A stretch of DNA of 64,000 nucleotides, from the NCBI RefSeq assembly GCF_014696385.1, contig NZ_JACJQB010000006.1, forward strand, positions 62,001-126,000, written 5' to 3'. The notes beneath the pieces are model-generated. The model made no database searches. It was given only the letters and a program-made list of their open reading frames with translations, and was not told the origin of the DNA. Origin of the DNA: Pseudanabaena mucicola FACHB-723 (GTDB lineage Bacteria; Cyanobacteriota; Cyanobacteriia; Pseudanabaenales; Pseudanabaenaceae). Made by a program: the position numbers and the translations under genes. Position 1 is the stretch's first letter, and each line of letters begins with the position of its first letter. Below are positions 28,093 through 35,999 of this stretch, piece after piece.

Positions 28093-29496
28093 ATGAAAGC
28101 AGCGATTATTGGTGCGGGTTTGGCGGGTATGAGTACGGCGGTTGAACTCAGCGAGCAGGGCTATGAAGTGGAGCTTTTTGAGTCCCGTCCCTTTGTTGGC
28201 GGCAAAGTCAGCAGTTGGTTAGACAAAGATGGCAACCATATCGAGATGGGCTTGCATGTATTTTTTGGCTGCTACTACAACCTCTTCGCCCTCATGAAAA
28301 AAACGGGCGCTTTTGATCATCTCCGTCTCAAGGAGCATACACATATTTTTGTGAATCCAGGCGGATCTCAAGCAGCTTTAGATTTTCGCAACTTTGGGGG
28401 CGCACCCTTTCATGGCTTGAAGGCATTTGTAACCACAGGGCAGTTACCACTGAAGGACAAGATTCAAAATGCGATCGCAATCGGTCGTAGTCCTTTAATT
28501 CGTGGCTTAGTTGATCATGTTGGCGCAATGAAAGAAATCCGCGCCCTTGACAACATTAGTTTTAAAGATTGGTTTTTGGGCATGGGAGGCTCGCAGGCAA
28601 GTCTTGATCTGATGTGGGATGCAATCGCCTATGGTTTAGGCTTTATCGACTGCGAAAATATTTCCGCACGCTGTATGTTGACCATCTTCCAATTCTTTGC
28701 ATCCAGAACCGAAGCTTCCATTTTGAGAATGTTGGAAGGCGCACCCGATGAATTTCTTCATAAGCCAATTGTGAACTTGATTGAATCCAAGGGTGGCAAA
28801 ATTCATTTGCGTCGTGGTGTTCGTGAAGTTCTCTTTGAAGGTGAAGGCGAAGATACTCGTGTGACTGGATTTATCGTTGGGAAAGAAGATGGCGAAGAAA
28901 TTGTCACCGCCGATGTTTATATTTGTGCGACTGATGTGCCAGGAGTAAAGCGGATTATTCCTGAGAAGTGGCGTGCATGGTCACAGTTTGACAATATCTA
29001 TAAGCTCGATGCCGTACCTGTTATTACCGTCCAACTCCGCTTTGATGGTTGGGTGACGGATATTGATAATTTGCTCTATGCCACTCGCGTTGATTTCTCC
29101 ACCTTCGCTGATCTCGCAATTACTAGCCCAACTGATTATTATAAGGAAGGAGAAGGTTCGCTATTGCAGGTGGTGATTACGCCTGCGGATGATTACATCA
29201 AGCTCAGTAATGAGGTAATCGTAGAGAAGATGATTGCTCAAGTGCATGAGATTTTCCCTTCTTCCAACAAGCTTAATGTCACTTGGTCAAGTGTGGTCAA
29301 ACTGGCGCAGTCGCTCTATCGTGAAGCCCCCGGCAAAGATCCTTTCCGCCCAACGCAAGCAACTCCTATCAAAAACTTCTTCTTAGCAGGTAGCTATACC
29401 ATGCAGGACTACATCGACAGTATGGAAGGTGCGACGCTTTCGGGAAAAATGTGTGCAGCGGAAGTGATTAAGCGCCATCAGTTGGTGAAATCTTAG
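28093..29496 (+). CDS. crtQ: 9,9'-di-cis-zeta-carotene desaturase CrtQ/ZDS
   Basis: 467 aa. The N-terminal dinucleotide-binding motif is [20 protein letters not shown], followed by E-S-R-P-F-V-G-G-K and [20 protein letters not shown], which is characteristic of plant-type zeta-carotene desaturase rather than phytoene desaturase or CrtI. The C-terminal FAD strand is [20 protein letters not shown]. It converts zeta-carotene to lycopene at thylakoid or envelope membranes using FAD. The start ATG follows an 11-nt A-rich stretch without a strong ribosome site. No other carotenoid gene is adjacent. Confidence 0.93.
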   Translation: MKAAIIGAGLAGMSTAVELSEQGYEVELFESRPFVGGKVSSWLDKDGNHIEMGLHVFFGCYYNLFALMKKTGAFDHLRLKEHTHIFVNPGGSQAALDFRNFGGAPFHGLKAFVTTGQLPLKDKIQNAIAIGRSPLIRGLVDHVGAMKEIRALDNISFKDWFLGMGGSQASLDLMWDAIAYGLGFIDCENISARCMLTIFQFFASRTEASILRMLEGAPDEFLHKPIVNLIESKGGKIHLRRGVREVLFEGEGEDTRVTGFIVGKEDGEEIVTADVYICATDVPGVKRIIPEKWRAWSQFDNIYKLDAVPVITVQLRFDGWVTDIDNLLYATRVDFSTFADLAITSPTDYYKEGEGSLLQVVITPADDYIKLSNEVIVEKMIAQVHEIFPSSNKLNVTWSSVVKLAQSLYREAPGKDPFRPTQATPIKNFFLAGSYTMQDYIDSMEGATLSGKMCAAEVIKRHQLVKS

Positions 29497-29502
29497 TAAG
29501 CA

Positions 29503-29610
29503 CTCACCCCTAGCCCCTCTCCCATAGGGAGAGGGGAATAAGAGAATAATAGGCTATGGCTCAGCGATAGTCCTCACCACTCTCCCGCAGGAAAGGGGAA
29601 TAAGAGAATA
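29503..29610. repeat. CCCCTCTCCC-type intergenic repeat, copy 1
   Basis: CTCACCCCTAGCCCCTCTCCC begins a hairpin (29514-29536, CCCCTCTCCC/GGGAGAGGGG), followed by a second half CCTCACCACTCTCCC and GGGGAATAAGAGAATA, which repeats the first half. The same family is at 30540, 45466 and 47608. Confidence 0.75.
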
Positions 29611-29613
29611 TGT

Positions 29614-30531
29614 ATGGATTTACCATTAATCTATCATCCCAATTACGTTGCACCACTGGCGAACACTAATCGGTTTCCGATGGAAAAGTTTCGCTTGTTG
29701 CATGAGATGTTGATCATGGATGGAGTGGCTCGACCAGAGCAGTTTTTTTGTCCAGAACTACCAGACTTGGCAACGATTGCCACGGTGCATGATCGCGCAT
29801 ATGTAGAAGCCTATTGGACAGGAACTCTTGACTCAAAAGCTCAGAGGCGGATTGGGTTACCTTGGACTCCAGAGCTTGCCTATCGAACTCGGATTGCGGT
29901 GGGTGGGACTTTGCTCACGGCCCGTTTAGCCCTCGCCCATGGTTTGGCTTGCAATACCGCAGGAGGAACCCATCATGCTTTTCCTAGCTATGGCTCAGGT
30001 TTTTGTATTTTTAACGATCTTGCGATCGCAACTCAAGTGTTGCGACAGGAAGGCGCTGTTCAAAGGGTTTTAATTGTTGATTTGGATGTGCATCAAGGTG
30101 ATGGCACGGCTTTAATTTTTCAATCTCAGCCAGATGTATTTACGTTCTCCATGCATTGCCAGATTAATTTTCCATCGGTGAAGCAAATTAGCGATCGTGA
30201 TGTTCCTTTACGTGAGGGCATGGAAGACGATGAATATTTACGCACTCTTGCCGCTCATTTGCCAGATTTATTAACTGATTTTCAGCCCGATTTGGTGCTG
30301 TATGATGCGGGAGCAGACCCACATATTGGTGATCGTCTCGGTAAGTTAGCCCTCACTGATGCAGGACTTTATCGTCGTGATATGCAGGTTTTGAGTACCT
30401 GCATATCGCAAGGTTTTCCCGTCGCCTGTGTTATTGGGGGTGGATATTGTGAAGATATGCGATCGCTAGTGTATCGGCATTCGCTATTACATCGGGCGGC
30501 GAGTGAGGTATATCGCCACTATCGTCTCTAA
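29614..30531 (+). CDS. histone deacetylase family (arginase/deacetylase fold) protein
   Basis: 305 aa. Family motifs in order: IYHPNYVAPLANTNRFPMEK, NTAGGTHHAFPSYGSGFCIF (tandem His of the charge relay), ILIVDLDVHQGDGTA (zinc Asp and His), FSMHCQINFP, and VLYDAGADPHIGDRLGKLAL (zinc Asp). The last part GYCEDM replaces the usual catalytic Tyr context with GGGYCEDM. Bacterial members deacetylate polyamines, acetoin-like or other small acyl amines; the substrate here is unknown. It follows crtQ with a repeat between. Confidence 0.88.
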   Translation: MDLPLIYHPNYVAPLANTNRFPMEKFRLLHEMLIMDGVARPEQFFCPELPDLATIATVHDRAYVEAYWTGTLDSKAQRRIGLPWTPELAYRTRIAVGGTLLTARLALAHGLACNTAGGTHHAFPSYGSGFCIFNDLAIATQVLRQEGAVQRVLIVDLDVHQGDGTALIFQSQPDVFTFSMHCQINFPSVKQISDRDVPLREGMEDDEYLRTLAAHLPDLLTDFQPDLVLYDAGADPHIGDRLGKLALTDAGLYRRDMQVLSTCISQGFPVACVIGGGYCEDMRSLVYRHSLLHRAASEVYRHYRL

Positions 30532-30539
30532 CAGGCAGA

Positions 30540-30634
30540 CCTCACCCCTAGCCCCTCTCCCGTAGGAGAGGAGAACAAGAAAACATGAGTTTGGCTCTCC
30601 TTTTCCCTAGGGAGAAGGGGGTGGGGGATGAGGG
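30540..30634. repeat. CCCCTCTCCC-type intergenic repeat, copy 2
   Basis: It starts CCTCACCCCTAGCCCCTCTC and ends GGGGGTGGGGGATGAGGG, so the whole block is palindromic and contains two smaller hairpins. It lies between the convergent deacetylase and FHA-PrsW genes and may end transcription of both. Confidence 0.75.
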
Positions 30635-30649
30635 TTCCACTTCCCTCTT

Positions 30650-31945
30650 TTATTTAGGCGAAAAACTATGGGCTTTGAGAATTGCGGCTACTAAAAAAGC
30701 GTAGGAAACTGCACCCACAATTGCCAATAGCCAGAAACTCACCAAGGCGCTTGTATTCCAAAGGGCATGGAGCAATGCCGAACTGAGATAGCCCACGGTG
30801 AGAATTTGCCAACGGAGAGAAGGTTTAAGAATGCTCAGTCCGATAAAATAGCCAAAATAGCCGCTATATGCCATATGTCCTGCCACCGAACCAAGCACGC
30901 GGGGAATCAGTAATTGTAGTCCTGTTAATTCTGCGATTTCTAGTCCGCCTGCTTGATTGGAGACGCTTTGAATGATGTTCGGCACATATAGCCCCAATGT
31001 CTCCGTCAGCGTAAACCCTACTGCGGAAGCCGCACCGATCAAGATTCCATCCAATGGTTCCGTAATGCCAAATCGCGATCGCAATTTTTTGCTTAGCCCC
31101 AAGCATCCAAACCAGAGCGCAAAAATCGGTAACGCCTTCAGTAATTCCTCCATCAATCCCGCGCCAAAAAACATGGAGATAAACACATTGACGAAATTGG
31201 TTGATTCCCTTGGTATCGCCCCTGGCAAGACTTGGTAAAAGAACCAGAAAAATATTTGCAGGATCGGACTTTTGAGAATCCCTACCGTAAATAGGGCTGC
31301 GCCTAAAATTACCCACCAAGGCTTATTTTTGCCACATAGTCGATAGACAAAATAGTAAGCGGCGAGGCTGATGTAAATAGAAATAGTCAGGTTGAATAAT
31401 TTGGGTTGCCCTAAAAAGGCAAACATCATCACCACAAATCCAACGGTAGCCATTCCGGGCAGGAGATAATCTTTTTTCCAAAGCTCATTACCTGTTGAAA
31501 AGATTGGTAATAACTTCGTGAGCGTAATATCGGTAATCTGCGATTGGGAACGTTGCTTAAAGCCGCCATAGCGATTTTCGGTAGCTGGTACAGCCGCTAA
31601 TTCAAACACAAATTGGGGGCCATCCTTGGTGAGTTGAATGTGATCGCCATGCTGTAGAATGTGGCAGCCCTGCAACCGCTGACCGTTAATAAATGTGCCA
31701 TTAGCGCTATTGCGATCGCAAATTTCCCAGCCCTGAATTACCCCTCCTAAAACAGGATGAATCTCGGCATGTCGGCGTGACACCGAGCCATAGATCTTGA
31801 GATTAATGGCAATTTCACAACTCGGATCACGACCAAAAGTAACTGATCGCTCACCCAAAGCCGTCACAATGTCCCTGCGATTTTGGGAAGAACCCTCCGC
31901 AGAGATTTGTTTGATAAAAGCGGTAGGCAAAATGCGATCGGACAT
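30650..31945 (-). CDS. FHA domain fused to a PrsW-type membrane protease
   Basis: 431 aa. Residues about 25-115 form an FHA phosphothreonine-binding domain: VTFGRDPSCEIAINLKIYGS, S-R-R-H-A-E-I-H, and N-S-A-N-G-T-F-I-N-G. From about 150 there are eight or so membrane segments with the PrsW glutamates in GLMEELLKALPIFALW near 265 and conserved His late (SVAGHMAYSGYFG, ALLHALWN). PrsW proteases cut membrane anti-sigma factors; an FHA domain would let phosphorylation steer the protease. Substrate is unknown. Start ATG 31945 has weak upstream sequence. It is followed by no same-strand gene. Confidence 0.85.
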   Translation of the reverse strand: MSDRILPTAFIKQISAEGSSQNRRDIVTALGERSVTFGRDPSCEIAINLKIYGSVSRRHAEIHPVLGGVIQGWEICDRNSANGTFINGQRLQGCHILQHGDHIQLTKDGPQFVFELAAVPATENRYGGFKQRSQSQITDITLTKLLPIFSTGNELWKKDYLLPGMATVGFVVMMFAFLGQPKLFNLTISIYISLAAYYFVYRLCGKNKPWWVILGAALFTVGILKSPILQIFFWFFYQVLPGAIPRESTNFVNVFISMFFGAGLMEELLKALPIFALWFGCLGLSKKLRSRFGITEPLDGILIGAASAVGFTLTETLGLYVPNIIQSVSNQAGGLEIAELTGLQLLIPRVLGSVAGHMAYSGYFGYFIGLSILKPSLRWQILTVGYLSSALLHALWNTSALVSFWLLAIVGAVSYAFLVAAILKAHSFSPK

Positions 31946-31990
31946 AGGGTCATTTTATGGGTGAAGTGCTACCAAAAGCGCAGCAACCGC

Positions 31991-32683
31991 TCAAATCAGA
32001 ATTCTTTCAATATCTAGCTCAGCCGCAGCATGGGCAAGTTTAGCAATATCGCTTAGATTGTCAATATAGGGAAGTATTCCCAAAACAGGAATTGAGGTAA
32101 GTCGCGAAATCATCTGCGGCGGTGCAAGATCTTCAATTTCTTCAGGGGTATAGGCTTGCGAACAAGCCAACACAATTCCTCGCAGTTTTACTTTTTGAGT
32201 ATTCGCCAAAGCCACATTTGCGATCGCTTGCGAGATCGCCCCTAAGCGTACAGGCACAACTAAAATTGCCTCCAAAGCCCAATCTCGCGCCAAGTCCGCC
32301 ACAATATACTCATCAGTAATCGGTGAGCCTAATCCGCCCATGGACTCAACGAGCAAACATTGTTTTTGTTGTTGCAGCTTCAGAAAATTCCGCCAAATTA
32401 ATCCCAAATCGATCGATTTACCTTCTTTGATTGCCGCGATCGCAGGGGCTATGGGAGTCTCAAAGTATAAAGGCGTAATCTCATCGAGGGTTTGCGCCAG
32501 TGAGAAAGTTTGGCTATAAAATTCGCGATCGCCTTCTCCTGATTGCAATGGTTTATAAATGCCCAGAGATGTACTAGGTTGGGTTTTATCGCGATAGGTT
32601 AGCCAATAGGCGGCTAAAGCTGCTGTTAAGACAGTTTTACCCACACCCGTATCACTACCAACAATCAATAAAGGCTTCGTCAT
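31991..32683 (-). CDS. bioD: dethiobiotin synthetase BioD
   Basis: 230 aa, usual length. Starts LLIVGSDTGVGKTVLTAALA with the deviant P-loop G-T-D-T-G-V-G-K-T-like motif (here GSDTGVGKT), then YKPLQSGEGD with the substrate-binding Lys, LVESMGGLGSPI, and IDLGLIW. It closes the ureido ring to form dethiobiotin from diaminopelargonic acid, CO2 and ATP in the cytosol. No other bio gene is nearby. It lies 45 nt upstream of the FHA-PrsW gene on the same strand and may be cotranscribed with it. Confidence 0.92.
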   Translation of the reverse strand: MTKPLLIVGSDTGVGKTVLTAALAAYWLTYRDKTQPSTSLGIYKPLQSGEGDREFYSQTFSLAQTLDEITPLYFETPIAPAIAAIKEGKSIDLGLIWRNFLKLQQQKQCLLVESMGGLGSPITDEYIVADLARDWALEAILVVPVRLGAISQAIANVALANTQKVKLRGIVLACSQAYTPEEIEDLAPPQMISRLTSIPVLGILPYIDNLSDIAKLAHAAAELDIERILI

Positions 32684-32759
32684 TATTTTTAAACTTAATC
32701 TTTAAACTTTATTTTTAAACTTCATTTAAGTAGCTAATCGCAATTAAATATAAACTACT

Positions 32760-32798
32760 CAAACCTGTGGCGCACACTGTGTGTGCGCCACAGGTTTG
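32760..32798. repeat. palindrome with core CCTGTGGCGCAC, tagged family
   Basis: Arms CAAACCTGTGGCGCACAC and their complement pair across 39 nt. Read on the minus strand, the preceding 40 nt contain GCTAGGTATAATTAAAACC, which aligns with GCTAGGCGTAATTAAAACC before the palindrome at 58493; the sequence after it (AGTAGTTTA) also matches AGCAGTTTA there. It lies between bioD and carA, next to the palindrome at 32830. Confidence 0.75.
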
Positions 32799-32829
32799 AG
32801 CTTTAGGTTTTAATTATACCTAGCGACTT

Positions 32830-32872
32830 AACACTTTAAAAAGCGCGGCAAAGCCGCGCTTTTTAAAGTGTT
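32830..32872. terminator. palindrome after carA, tagged family
   Basis: Arms AACACTTTAAAAAGCGCGGC/GCCGCGCTTTTTAAAGTGTT around AAA. On the minus strand it is preceded by GTTAAGTGCTGAATTAAAACC, which is the same tag as at 32760 and 58493. It begins 27 nt beyond the carA stop; a T-rich arm supports a terminator role. Confidence 0.75.
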
Positions 32873-32899
32873 TTGGTTTTAATTCAGCACTTAACGCTA

Positions 32900-34093
32900 C
32901 TAAACTGCAACCAAATTGTTTTTATGCTCACGCATCGCCTTAACAAAACGCTCGAACAAATAATCAGCATCATGGGGGCCGGGACTAGCTTCGGGGTGAT
33001 ACTGCACCGAGAAAATTGGCAGGGTTTTATGCTCTAGTCCTGCAACGGTCTTATCATTGAGATTGATGTGAGTCAACATCGCCGCAGATTGCTCAAAGGA
33101 TTCACCAGTCAGGGCAAAACCATGATTTTGGCTAGTGATCTCCACGCGGCGATCGGCATTTTCAGCTTGGTTTTGTGCGGGTTGATTTAGTCCGCGATGC
33201 CCAAACTTGAGCTTGAAGGTATCGCCACCCATGGACAAGCCTAAAATTTGGTGTCCAAGACAAATGCCAAACATCGGTTTATTTGCTTCCAGCAAAGCTT
33301 TTGCGGTCTCAATGCCTTGGGTAACAGCCGCAGGATCTCCCGGTCCGTTGGAGAGAAAAATACCGTCGGGATTGTAGGACAAAATCTTTTCGGCGGAAGT
33401 GTCGGCAGGGACAACAATAACACGGCAGCCGTAGCTAGCAAGGCGGCGGAGAATATTGCGCTTTACGCCAAAGTCGATCGCTACGACGGTGAGAGATGCG
33501 CCTGTGAGATGTGATGCCTCCACAAATTCCCATTCAGGTAAGGTTTTGTCAGACCATTCATAAATGCGATCTGTGGATGCTTCTTGGGCAAGGTTTTGAC
33601 CTTGCATTGAGGGGGCTGCCTTGACCTTGGCAAGTAACGCTTCAGGATCAAGAATTTCCGTGGAAATACCGCCATTCATTGCCCCTAGCGATCGCAATTT
33701 TCGGGTAAGGGCGCGAGTGTCGATCCCAGCAATACCAACAACATTATGGGCTTTGAGGTAATCGGGTAAGGACTGACGCGACCGCCAGTTGCTCGGTAAT
33801 GTCGTAATGTTACGGGCAATTACACCACGCACTTGAGGACGATCGGACTCTTCATCTTCAGGAGTTACACCAGTATTACCCAATTCAGGACAGGTAAAGG
33901 TAACTATTTGACCTCTGTAACTAGGATCGGTGATTACCTCTTGGTAACCAGTCATACCTGTATTAAATACTACTTCGCCGATCGCGGTTCCAGACGCGCC
34001 AAAGGCATAGCCTCGGTAACAAGTACCATCCGCCAAGACCAAAATCGCCGCTTGCTTTGTTGCCATATCTTCTAATAATCGTGCGTTAGACAT
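32900..34093 (-). CDS. carA: carbamoyl-phosphate synthase small subunit
   Basis: 397 aa. The N-terminal domain has [20 protein letters not shown] and [20 protein letters not shown]. The C-terminal class I glutamine amidotransferase has [18 protein letters not shown], the nucleophile Cys in [11 protein letters not shown], and the His-Glu pair in [13 protein letters not shown]. It supplies ammonia from glutamine to CarB for pyrimidine and arginine synthesis. ATG 34093 is annotated; ATG 34066 ([14 protein letters not shown]) is also plausible and would match homologs' starts better. It is the last conserved gene before the accessory island. Confidence 0.95.
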   Translation of the reverse strand: MSNARLLEDMATKQAAILVLADGTCYRGYAFGASGTAIGEVVFNTGMTGYQEVITDPSYRGQIVTFTCPELGNTGVTPEDEESDRPQVRGVIARNITTLPSNWRSRQSLPDYLKAHNVVGIAGIDTRALTRKLRSLGAMNGGISTEILDPEALLAKVKAAPSMQGQNLAQEASTDRIYEWSDKTLPEWEFVEASHLTGASLTVVAIDFGVKRNILRRLASYGCRVIVVPADTSAEKILSYNPDGIFLSNGPGDPAAVTQGIETAKALLEANKPMFGICLGHQILGLSMGGDTFKLKFGHRGLNQPAQNQAENADRRVEITSQNHGFALTGESFEQSAAMLTHINLNDKTVAGLEHKTLPIFSVQYHPEASPGPHDADYLFERFVKAMREHKNNLVAV

Positions 34094-34239
34094 CCATTGT
34101 GGACACTAGCGAGTATTCTAAACGTTATCTAGGTCACAAGATTAGATCTTAATTGGTTTGCTGCTGAATATTTGGCTATAAAATCTCCGATCCCCAAAAT
34201 TTTGTTTTTGCCCACTAGCTTTGAAAATACTTATTTGTG

Positions 34240-34317
34240 GACGCAACTCTGTTAACACGTAATCTGTCTGATTTTGAAAATATTGCCAACTTGCAAGTGG
34301 AAGATTGGACAAGTTAG
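34240..34317 (+). pseudogene. C-terminal relic of a VapC-type PIN toxin gene
   Basis: The 25 codons before TAG read DATLLTRNLSDFENIANLQV then EDWTS. This is the common end of VapC PIN-domain toxins (T-x-N/R-x-x-D-F ... G-L-x-V-E-D-W). An in-frame TGA at 34222 closes the frame and no upstream PIN residues are visible. It marks the left edge of the accessory island and is on the opposite strand to its other genes. Confidence 0.6.
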
Positions 34318-34361
34318 CCGATCACCTTTTGTCTTCATCAAGCGCGATCGCAAAATATCTC

Positions 34362-34745
34362 TTAGTATTCTCGAACGATAAATACTGGTGTACTGAATTT
34401 GGGTTGATTTTGCTTTTGGATACGGATTAGACGATCGCTAAGTTCTGTTGTCTGAGATTGCAAAAAGTCATTGATAAAGTTGGCTTGTCCCTGATAGTCA
34501 CGATCATCTTTACAAATAATGATGCCGCTATGATTCATGCCACTACGATGTAAATCGATAAAATCATCACGATTAAAAGTTATTAGAATTCGATTTTGAT
34601 TTGTGGCAAATTTTAGAACTTCAGGGTCGGGAATTCCTTGATTTGCTTGTCCTGCTTCGTAGGAGGTAAGTACATCATGCTCGTAATCGCGCAGGATTTG
34701 CACAATGTCGATCGCAAAGTTTTCGTTGGAATACAATCTAGCCAA
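34362..34745 (-). CDS. DUF5615 family PIN-like toxin
   Basis: 127 aa beginning MARLYSNENFAIDIVQILRD from a TTG at 34745 inside the end of the upstream gene; no nearer ATG gives the conserved N-terminus. The family pattern follows: H-D-V-L-T-S-Y-E-A-G-Q-A-N-Q-G-I-P-D, LKFATNQNRILITFNRDDF and G-I-I-I-C-K-D-D. Conserved acidic residues (Asn/Glu7, Asp in IPDPE, Asp-Asp in RDDF) fit a PIN-type RNase active site. It overlaps the DUF433 gene by 8 nt, the standard DUF433-DUF5615 toxin-antitoxin arrangement. Confidence 0.85.
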   Translation of the reverse strand: MARLYSNENFAIDIVQILRDYEHDVLTSYEAGQANQGIPDPEVLKFATNQNRILITFNRDDFIDLHRSGMNHSGIIICKDDRDYQGQANFINDFLQSQTTELSDRLIRIQKQNQPKFSTPVFIVREY

Positions 34746-35076
34746 TGATCGCTTCCTCTTGTTCGTATTGGTGAGAGGCGATCGCGTGATCGATTTCTTC
34801 TTGATGTGCAGTGTAATAGAATCGGGCGTTACTCAAATCGTCTGTGGTTAATGATGGGAAGTTGCGTAAAAGCTCTGGGGTATTGGCTCCTTGCTGTTGC
34901 AGTGAGATGATTGTCCAAACTGGAATGCGGGTATTGCGAATTCTTGCATGACCTCCACATACGCCGATGGTTTTCTGGATTGCGCGGGATTTTAGTTTTT
35001 CTTGCAATAGGGCATATTCTTCTGGTGCAAGGGATTCGATAACTTGGGCTAAGGATTCTACTAGTTTTGTATTCAT
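34738..35076 (-). CDS. DUF433 antitoxin of the DUF433-DUF5615 pair
   Basis: 112 aa. An N-terminal helix (SLAQVIESLAPEEYALLQEK) precedes the DUF433 domain: GVCGGHARIRNTRIPVWTII, GANTPELLRNFPSLTTDDLS and the closing Y-Y-x-x-H-x-x-E-I helix. DUF433 is a small winged-helix-like domain thought to neutralise the downstream PIN-like toxin and bind its own promoter. ATG 35076 overlaps the stop of a tiny upstream frame. Its homologous domain also occurs in the gene at 37792, but with a different partner. Confidence 0.83.
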   Translation of the reverse strand: MNTKLVESLAQVIESLAPEEYALLQEKLKSRAIQKTIGVCGGHARIRNTRIPVWTIISLQQQGANTPELLRNFPSLTTDDLSNARFYYTAHQEEIDHAIASHQYEQEEAIIG

Positions 35077-35162
35077 AGTTTTGTATCTATGCTCTGAAAT
35101 TGATATGAATCGCGCAATTCGTTCATGATTTCATAGGTCTGTGGATGGCGCATATTCGTCAT
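35073..35162 (-). CDS. tiny open frame upstream of the DUF433 gene, doubtful
   Basis: 29 codons starting ATG 35162, three bases after the stop of the restriction-gene relic, and ending CTATGA so that its TGA overlaps the ATG of the DUF433 gene. The peptide starts MTNMRHPQTYEIMNELRDSY and has no family I know. The ATGA overlap suggests either a leader peptide that couples translation or chance after rearrangement. Confidence 0.2.
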   Translation of the reverse strand: MTNMRHPQTYEIMNELRDSYQFQSIDTKL

Positions 35163-35164
35163 GC

Positions 35165-35311
35165 CTAATTCTCTGACAGTCCCATATCTGGCAAGCCTTT
35201 CAGGATTTTAACGGTTTCTAAGCTCAGAATAATGACTTGCTTAATCAATCTCACGATATAGATATATTTGATTTGGGTTTTGTCTTTGCTGGGGCGCATT
35301 TTTTCGACTCG
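35165..35311 (-). pseudogene. internally deleted second copy of the restriction gene C-terminus
   Basis: The 48 codons before TAG read RVEKMRPSKDKTQIKY, then IYIVRLIKQVIILSLETVK and ILKGLPDMGLSEN. They match two separate parts of the gene at 36000-37340: RVEKMRLSKDKTQIKY (36250-36305) and EYIVRLVKQVITVSLETVKI-type text to its end (36000-36095). About 50 codons between them are missing, without shifting the frame. The copy begins 5 nt after the HepT gene stop. Confidence 0.85.
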
Positions 35312-35316
35312 CTTAT

Positions 35317-35688
35317 TCAACAAATATCACTCCTAATCTTTGCTAATGTTTGCTTGAGACACTCTAGTTCAAAAGCACATATCGTATAAACTTCCTCATG
35401 ATCGGCATCAAAATAAGCATGAGCCAAAATATTTCTAATTCCTTTAACCTCTCCCCAATTAACATCAGGATATTTATTAAGTGTACCCTTGCCAATAATT
35501 TTGTCAATTCTGCAAATATTTTCACTAATAGCAATCAACATCATATTGATGCCATCTAAGCGGTCTAGTCCATCATCATCACGAATAAAATCGTCTGGCT
35601 CTTTAATTCCATTAAAACGCCTCTCAATCCTTCTGATTGCCTCATCAATTTCTAAAAATAGTTTCAAAAGATCTACTTGTTCACGCAT
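35317..35688 (-). CDS. hepT: HepT-like HEPN toxin (DUF86)
   Basis: 123 aa, all helical. The HEPN active motif is R-N-I-L-A-H-A-Y (R-X4-H-X-Y), near residue 92, with the Tyr that partner MntA proteins adenylylate in characterised systems. The N-terminus MREQVDLLKLFLEIDEAIRR and the loop DDDGLDRLDGINMMLIAISE are typical of DUF86. It is an RNase toxin paired with the nucleotidyltransferase gene upstream, overlapping it by 8 nt. Both genes lie between the intact and deleted copies of the restriction gene end. Confidence 0.85.
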   Translation of the reverse strand: MREQVDLLKLFLEIDEAIRRIERRFNGIKEPDDFIRDDDGLDRLDGINMMLIAISENICRIDKIIGKGTLNKYPDVNWGEVKGIRNILAHAYFDADHEEVYTICAFELECLKQTLAKIRSDIC

Positions 35689-35983
35689 AAATAGCCTCCC
35701 TATCGATTTCTGATTTTAGATAAGGATTCATGCTCTTGCGATAGCGAATAACATCAACTTCTTTGTCAAATAATCTCTCTAACTCCTGTTTAAGCCCAAC
35801 TCGCTTTAACATATTTGGTTCCATTTCTACAACAATATCAATATCGCTTTCTTCAGTGGCTTCATTTCTTGCTACTGAACCAAAGATACCGATCTTAGTG
35901 ACTTTATAGCGATCGCGTAGTTTTAACTTCAAACCGCGCAACTCATTTAATATATACTCTCTATCTAGTGAATTTGTAATCAT
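35681..35983 (-). CDS. mntA: MntA-like minimal nucleotidyltransferase antitoxin
   Basis: 100 aa. The nucleotidyltransferase motif is G-S-V-A-R-N-E-A-T-E-E-S-D-I-D (GSX10DXD), followed by I-V-V-E-M carrying the third acidic residue. In characterised MntA-HepT systems this enzyme transfers AMP to the toxin Tyr and silences it. Length and the C-terminal helix (ELERLFDKEVDVIRYR) are normal. ATG 35983 lies 16 nt after the stop of the recognition-domain gene, so all these genes are probably on one transcript. Confidence 0.85.
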   Translation of the reverse strand: MITNSLDREYILNELRGLKLKLRDRYKVTKIGIFGSVARNEATEESDIDIVVEMEPNMLKRVGLKQELERLFDKEVDVIRYRKSMNPYLKSEIDREAIYA

Positions 35984-35999
35984 TGGTTTACATTTCTCC

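Noticed and set aside
29503-30634. CRISPR-like array from repeated C-rich blocks
   Set aside because: Only two copies here, unequal spacing, no spacers of constant size and no cas genes. They are palindromic intergenic repeats.
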